A stretch of DNA of 10,942 nt from Alphaproteobacteria bacterium. GTDB lineage: Bacteria > Pseudomonadota > Alphaproteobacteria > Rhizobiales > Xanthobacteraceae. The translations under genes and the position numbers were made by a program. Where the stretch lies: contig VAZH01000125.1 in NCBI GenBank assembly GCA_005884465.1, forward strand, positions 3,422 through 14,363, written 5' to 3'. Shown here in pieces: positions 8,265 to 10,942 of this stretch (position 1 is its first letter; each line of letters starts with the position of its first letter). The notes beneath the pieces were generated by a model. The model saw only the letters and a program-made list of their open reading frames with translations, was not told the DNA's origin and did no database searches.

Positions 8265-8359
8265 CGCATGATCTCCGGACAGACGGAATCGTTTGTCCGG
8301 GAAACCCGGTATCGACCCATCGGGCCGTAGCCCGAGGGCATGCCTTTCCGGATCATGCG
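8265..8359. repeat. Palindromic intergenic repeat B (95 bp) between nuoK and nuoL
   Basis: The element has perfect 9-bp inverted termini (CGCATGATC and GATCATGCG). Inside are two nested hairpins. One pairs 8275-8284 with 8291-8300 (10 positions with one G-T pair, 6-nt loop). The other pairs TCGGGC (8320-8325) with GCCCGA (8330-8335). It shares GCATGATCT, a CCGG-GAAAC-CCGG-like core and TTTCSGGATCATGC with repeat A, so it appears to be a longer member of the same repeat family. It fills 95 of the 111 nt between nuoK and nuoL, beginning one base after the nuoK TAA and ending just before the nuoL ribosome-binding site. It is predicted to form strong RNA structure without a terminator-like U-run. 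Confidence 0.75.
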
Positions 8360-8360
8360 T

Positions 8361-8669
8361 TTAACCCTTCATCAGATTGACGTCCTCAACCGCGATCGAG
8401 CCGCGATTGCGGAAGTACACCACCAGCACCGCTAGCCCGATCGCGGTTTCCGCTGCGGCCACCGTGAGCACCAACAGTGCGAATACCTGGCCGACGATGT
8501 CGCCGAGAAAGGTCGAGAACGCCACCAGGTTGATATTGACCGCAAGCAAGATCAGCTCGATCGACATTAGGATGACGATGATGTTCTTGCGGTTGAGAAA
8601 AATGCCGAGGATTCCGAGCGTGAACAGCATCGCGCCGACCGAGAGATAATGTCCAAGACCGATCGTCAT
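8361..8669 (-). CDS. nuoK: NADH-quinone oxidoreductase subunit K
   Basis: This 102-residue, three-helix membrane subunit (mitochondrial ND4L counterpart) sits between the quinone module and the antiporter subunits of Complex I. Two membrane glutamates essential in the family are present: E38 in MSIELILL and E74 in [10 protein letters not shown]. They are 36 residues apart, as are E. coli E36 and E72. The start MTIGLGHYL at 8669-8667 gives the normal length and makes a 4-base ATGA overlap with the nuoJ stop. An in-frame GTG three codons upstream is possible but would lie inside nuoJ and give a non-standard N-terminus. The TAA stop is followed one base later by palindromic repeat B, which separates it from nuoL. 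Confidence 0.96.
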   Translation of the reverse strand: MTIGLGHYLSVGAMLFTLGILGIFLNRKNIIVILMSIELILLAVNINLVAFSTFLGDIVGQVFALLVLTVAAAETAIGLAVLVVYFRNRGSIAVEDVNLMKG

Positions 8670-9304
8670 TGCACCCACTCCGGCGCGTCCGCGTCCTGCA
8701 GGCCCTGGCCAGAGGCCACCTTACGCAGGCTCATCGCAAGTTCGGGCGTCCGCGCGTTCTGCACATTGATGTCCTGCCGCTTGACGCTGGCCTTGTGGCG
8801 CAGCGTCAGCACGATGGCGCCGATCATCGCGACCAGGAGCACCATACCGGCGATCTGGAAGTAGTAAATGTACCTGGTGTAGAGCACGAGACCGAGCGCT
8901 TCGGTATTGCTGACGTTATCGGGGATCGCCGCGGTAATCGACTTGGCGACGCCGGCATTGATGACCCATCCGCCACCCACCAGCAGCAATTCGGCGAGGA
9001 ATATCCCGCCGATCACGAGACCGATCGGCAGATATTCCAGAAAGCCCGAGCGCAGTTCGGTGAAATCGACATCCAGCATCATGATGACGAACAAGAACAG
9101 CGTTGCGACTGCGCCGACATATACGAAAATGAGAACCATCCCCAGGAATTCAGCGCCCATCAGCACGAACAGGCCGGACGCGTTGACAAATGCCAGGATC
9201 AGAAACAGCACGGAATGCACGGGATTACGCGACACAATCACCATGACAGCCGAGGCCACGCAGATGCCGGCGAAGAGATAGAAGAACAGCGCGGAAAGGA
9301 TCAT
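8666..9304 (-). CDS. nuoJ: NADH-quinone oxidoreductase subunit J
   Basis: This 212-residue membrane subunit (ND6 counterpart) has five expected helices. The first is at residues about 3-22. The conserved third-helix region [17 protein letters not shown] (about 51-67) includes the family's pi-bulge segment, which takes part in conformational coupling between quinone reduction and proton pumping. It is followed by [13 protein letters not shown]. The hydrophilic C-terminal tail (about 173-212) is typical of alphaproteobacterial NuoJ. The ATG at 9304-9302 lies 9 nt after the nuoI stop, with GAGGT upstream as a ribosome-binding site. The gene overlaps nuoK by four bases. The DNA around its start matches an arm of repeat A over 14 nt. 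Confidence 0.95.
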   Translation of the reverse strand: MILSALFFYLFAGICVASAVMVIVSRNPVHSVLFLILAFVNASGLFVLMGAEFLGMVLIFVYVGAVATLFLFVIMMLDVDFTELRSGFLEYLPIGLVIGGIFLAELLLVGGGWVINAGVAKSITAAIPDNVSNTEALGLVLYTRYIYYFQIAGMVLLVAMIGAIVLTLRHKASVKRQDINVQNARTPELAMSLRKVASGQGLQDADAPEWVQ

Positions 9305-9313
9305 GCCCTAACC

Positions 9314-9808
9314 TCACCGGTACGGCGCGTCGAGTTCGATCGATTTCGCAAGCTCCCGCTCCCAGCGGTCGCCATTGGCGAGGAGTTTCTCCTTGTCATA
9401 ATAGAGTTCCTCGCGCGTCTCGGTGGCGAATTCGAAATTCGGCCCCTCGACGATGGCATCGACCGGACAGGCCTCCTGGCACAGACCGCAATAGATGCAT
9501 TTCACCATGTCGATGTCGTAGCGGACGGTACGGCGGGTGCCGTCGTTGCGGCGCGGCCCGGCCTCGATGGTGATTGCCTGTGCCGGACAGATCGCCTCGC
9601 ACAGCTTGCAGGCGATGCAGCGTTCCTCGCCATTGGGATAGCGGCGCAAGGCATGCTCGCCGCGAAAGCGGGGCGAGATCTGCCCTTTCTCGAACGGATA
9701 ATTCAGCGTCGGCTTCGGCTTGAAGAAATAGCGCATGGCAAGAAAGAACGCCGACACGAATTCGGACAAGAGCAGCGAGCGGGCCGTGGCGTTGACATTG
9801 ATACTCAT
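9314..9808 (-). CDS. nuoI: NADH-quinone oxidoreductase subunit I (two 4Fe-4S ferredoxin-like)
   Basis: This 164-residue peripheral subunit carries two tetranuclear iron-sulfur clusters (N6a and N6b), which pass electrons towards cluster N2 and quinone. Both binding motifs are complete: [12 protein letters not shown] (C64, C67, C70, with C74) and [12 protein letters not shown] (C104, C107, C110, with C114). In each motif the fourth Cys belongs to the partner cluster, as in bacterial ferredoxins. An N-terminal amphipathic region (about 11-30) would contact the membrane next to NuoH. The ATG at 9808-9806 lies 7 nt after the nuoH stop and has AGGT about 7 nt upstream. The sequence looks typical of Bradyrhizobium-type NuoI and shows no abnormality. 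Confidence 0.97.
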   Translation of the reverse strand: MSINVNATARSLLLSEFVSAFFLAMRYFFKPKPTLNYPFEKGQISPRFRGEHALRRYPNGEERCIACKLCEAICPAQAITIEAGPRRNDGTRRTVRYDIDMVKCIYCGLCQEACPVDAIVEGPNFEFATETREELYYDKEKLLANGDRWERELAKSIELDAPYR

Positions 9809-9815
9809 GGCGACC

Positions 9816-10886
9816 TCATGTCGGCGCGATCCCGGCGAAATGCAGCACGCCGGCGACGATGACCACCATCGCCAGCGACAATGGCAGGAATACCTTCCAG
9901 CCGAGCCGCATCAATTGGTCGTAGCGGTAGCGCGGCACGATCGCCTTCGCCATCGCAAACAGGAAGAACATGAAAAATACCTTGAGCGTGAACCAGATCA
10001 CCCCGGGTATCCAGGTGAAGGGCGGCACCGCGATCGGCGGCAGCCAGCCGCCCAGGAACAAGATCGTGGCCATCGCGCACATCGTGGTGATCGCCACGTA
10101 TTCGCCGAGCATGAACAAGAGATACGGCGTCGAACCGTATTCGACCATGAAACCCGCGACCAGTTCGGATTCGGCTTCCACCAGGTCGAACGGCGGACGG
10201 TTGGTTTCCGCCAGCGCTGAGACATAGAACACCACGAACATCGGAAGCAGCGGCAGCACGTACCAGTTCAGGAACGTCAGCCGGGGCACTCCGATCAGGC
10301 TTCCGAGGCCATGTGTATTCTGCGCCTCCACCACGGCGGAGAGATTGAGCGATCCCGCGCAAAGCAGGACAGTGATGATGACGAAGCCGATCGAGACCTC
10401 GTAACTCACCATTTGCGCCGCCGAGCGGAGCGCTGCAAGGAACGGATATTTCGAATTCGACGACCACCCGGCCATGATGATGCCGTAGATCGACAGCGAC
10501 GAGATCGCAAAGATATAGAGCACGCCGACATTGATGTCGGAAATAACCCAGCCCAGATCCATCGGGATCACAGCCCAGGCCGCGAGCGCCAGCACGCAAC
10601 TCACCAGCGGCGCCAGCAGGAACACGCCCTTGTTGGCGCCGGAGGGGATGATCGGCTCCTTCAACACGAACTTCAAGAGGTCGGCAAAGGACTGGAACAG
10701 GCCCCACGGGCCGACCACGTTGGGTCCGCGGCGGATCTGCACCGCTGCCCAGATCTTGCGGTCGGCCAGCAGGATGTAGGCGATCGCAATCAAAAGCACG
10801 ACGAGCAAGAGCACGCTCTGCGCGACCATGACGATGAGCGGCCAAAGGTAGCCGGTCCAGAATGCGCTTGCGAAGAATTCAGCCAT
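9816..10886 (-). CDS. nuoH: NADH-quinone oxidoreductase subunit H
   Basis: This 356-residue membrane subunit (ND1 counterpart) forms the quinone chamber and connects the peripheral and membrane arms of Complex I. Eight membrane helices are expected. The first family signature lies at about 41-72 ([16 protein letters not shown] and following). The second is [20 protein letters not shown] (226-245), with the acidic residues that line the quinone-linked channel. Length and motifs are normal. The ATG at 10886-10884 gives the expected N-terminus MAEFF and lies 10 nt after the nuoG stop. The nearest purine-rich site, GGAG, is more distant than ideal, so coupling to nuoG translation is plausible. 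It is followed by nuoI after 7 nt. Confidence 0.97.
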   Translation of the reverse strand: MAEFFASAFWTGYLWPLIVMVAQSVLLLVVLLIAIAYILLADRKIWAAVQIRRGPNVVGPWGLFQSFADLLKFVLKEPIIPSGANKGVFLLAPLVSCVLALAAWAVIPMDLGWVISDINVGVLYIFAISSLSIYGIIMAGWSSNSKYPFLAALRSAAQMVSYEVSIGFVIITVLLCAGSLNLSAVVEAQNTHGLGSLIGVPRLTFLNWYVLPLLPMFVVFYVSALAETNRPPFDLVEAESELVAGFMVEYGSTPYLLFMLGEYVAITTMCAMATILFLGGWLPPIAVPPFTWIPGVIWFTLKVFFMFFLFAMAKAIVPRYRYDQLMRLGWKVFLPLSLAMVVIVAGVLHFAGIAPT

Positions 10887-10896
10887 CAGGTCACGC

Positions 10897-10942
10897 TCAC
10901 TCCGCTGCCGTCAGCATTTTGCCGGAGGCCAGGCGGGAACAT
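10897..10942 (-). CDS. nuoG: NADH-quinone oxidoreductase subunit G, C-terminal end only
   Basis: Only the last 14 codons and the TGA stop (10899-10897) are in the window, reading [14 protein letters not shown]. The Cys-Ser-(small/hydrophobic) pattern resembles the tail of alphaproteobacterial NuoG, and the position directly upstream of nuoH is where nuoG is expected. NuoG is the large iron-sulfur subunit of the peripheral arm, but none of its cluster motifs can be seen here. A second open frame ending at 10886 exists over the same bases, so the frame choice depends on context and recall rather than on a motif. Confidence 0.72.
   Translation of the reverse strand, partial: CSRLASGKMLTAAE

Noticed and set aside
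8667..8678. GTG start for nuoK three codons upstream of the ATG
   Set aside because: The ATG gives the standard MTIGLGHY N-terminus and an ATGA overlap with nuoJ. The extension lies wholly within nuoJ coding sequence.
8669..9862. A plus-strand open frame (397 codons) opposite nuoJ and nuoI
   Set aside because: It runs antisense through the cysteine motifs of nuoI and the conserved nuoJ helix, with low-complexity His/Asp/Gln-rich translation. It is a GC-skewed codon shadow.
9805..10845. A minus-strand open frame (346 codons) overlapping nuoH in another frame
   Set aside because: The nuoH frame contains both NuoH signatures and the correct length. The alternative frame is Arg/Ala/Gly-rich with no domain.
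10886..10942. Alternative frame for the upstream gene end, with TGA overlapping the nuoH start
   Set aside because: Its translation (Pro/Gly/Ser-rich) is less NuoG-like than the frame ending at 10897, which gives [14 protein letters not shown].
1..10942. tRNA, rRNA, CRISPR, transposase genes or phage genes
   Set aside because: None were recognised. The window is nearly fully occupied by conserved minus-strand genes, and the only repeats seen are the two short palindromic elements and small hairpins.

Overview
This GC-rich window carries one compact gene cluster, entirely on the minus strand. Transcription runs from the high-coordinate end to the low-coordinate end. It holds the distal half of the NADH:quinone oxidoreductase (Complex I) operon, in the order nuoG (3' end only), nuoH, nuoI, nuoJ, nuoK, nuoL, nuoM, nuoN. 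Four non-Complex I genes follow: birA (biotin protein ligase), rnj (ribonuclease J), mce (methylmalonyl-CoA epimerase) and a partial DUF1467 membrane protein. From general knowledge, nuo followed by birA, rnj, mce and DUF1467 is an alphaproteobacterial (Hyphomicrobiales) arrangement. The protein sequences and the style of the intergenic palindromes point to the Bradyrhizobium/Rhodopseudomonas group (Nitrobacteraceae). That placement comes from recall, not from a search.

Layout from upstream to downstream on the minus strand: nuoG tail (10942-10897), nuoH (10886-9816), nuoI (9808-9314), nuoJ (9304-8666), nuoK (8669-8361), a 111-nt gap filled almost entirely by palindromic repeat B, nuoL (8249-6153), nuoM (6153-4648), nuoN (4622-3183), a 100-nt gap with palindromic repeat A and a second hairpin, birA (3082-2270), rnj (2270-600), mce (584-180), and DUF1467 (173 to beyond base 1). 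All other junctions are overlaps of 1-4 nt or gaps of 6-25 nt. No terminator or convincing internal promoter is visible, so one long transcript (possibly with RNA processing at the palindromes) is the simplest reading.

How the genes work together: NuoI carries electrons along two 4Fe-4S clusters to the quinone site formed with NuoH. NuoJ and NuoK, and the antiporter-like NuoL, NuoM and NuoN, form the proton-translocating membrane arm, with their key charged residues intact. BirA would biotinylate carboxylases such as acetyl-CoA and propionyl-CoA carboxylase. Mce acts on the product of propionyl-CoA carboxylase. RNase J is an RNA-maturation and decay enzyme. These last four genes have no known mechanistic tie to Complex I beyond shared position.

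The window is mostly ordinary housekeeping DNA, and I see no undescribed multi-gene system. Points worth a second look are two related palindromic elements sitting directly after the stop codons of nuoK and nuoN, a His/Asp-rich insertion near the N-terminus of NuoL, the direct birA-rnj overlap where coaX is often found in related bacteria, and a 14-nt match between the nuoJ start region and an arm of repeat A.
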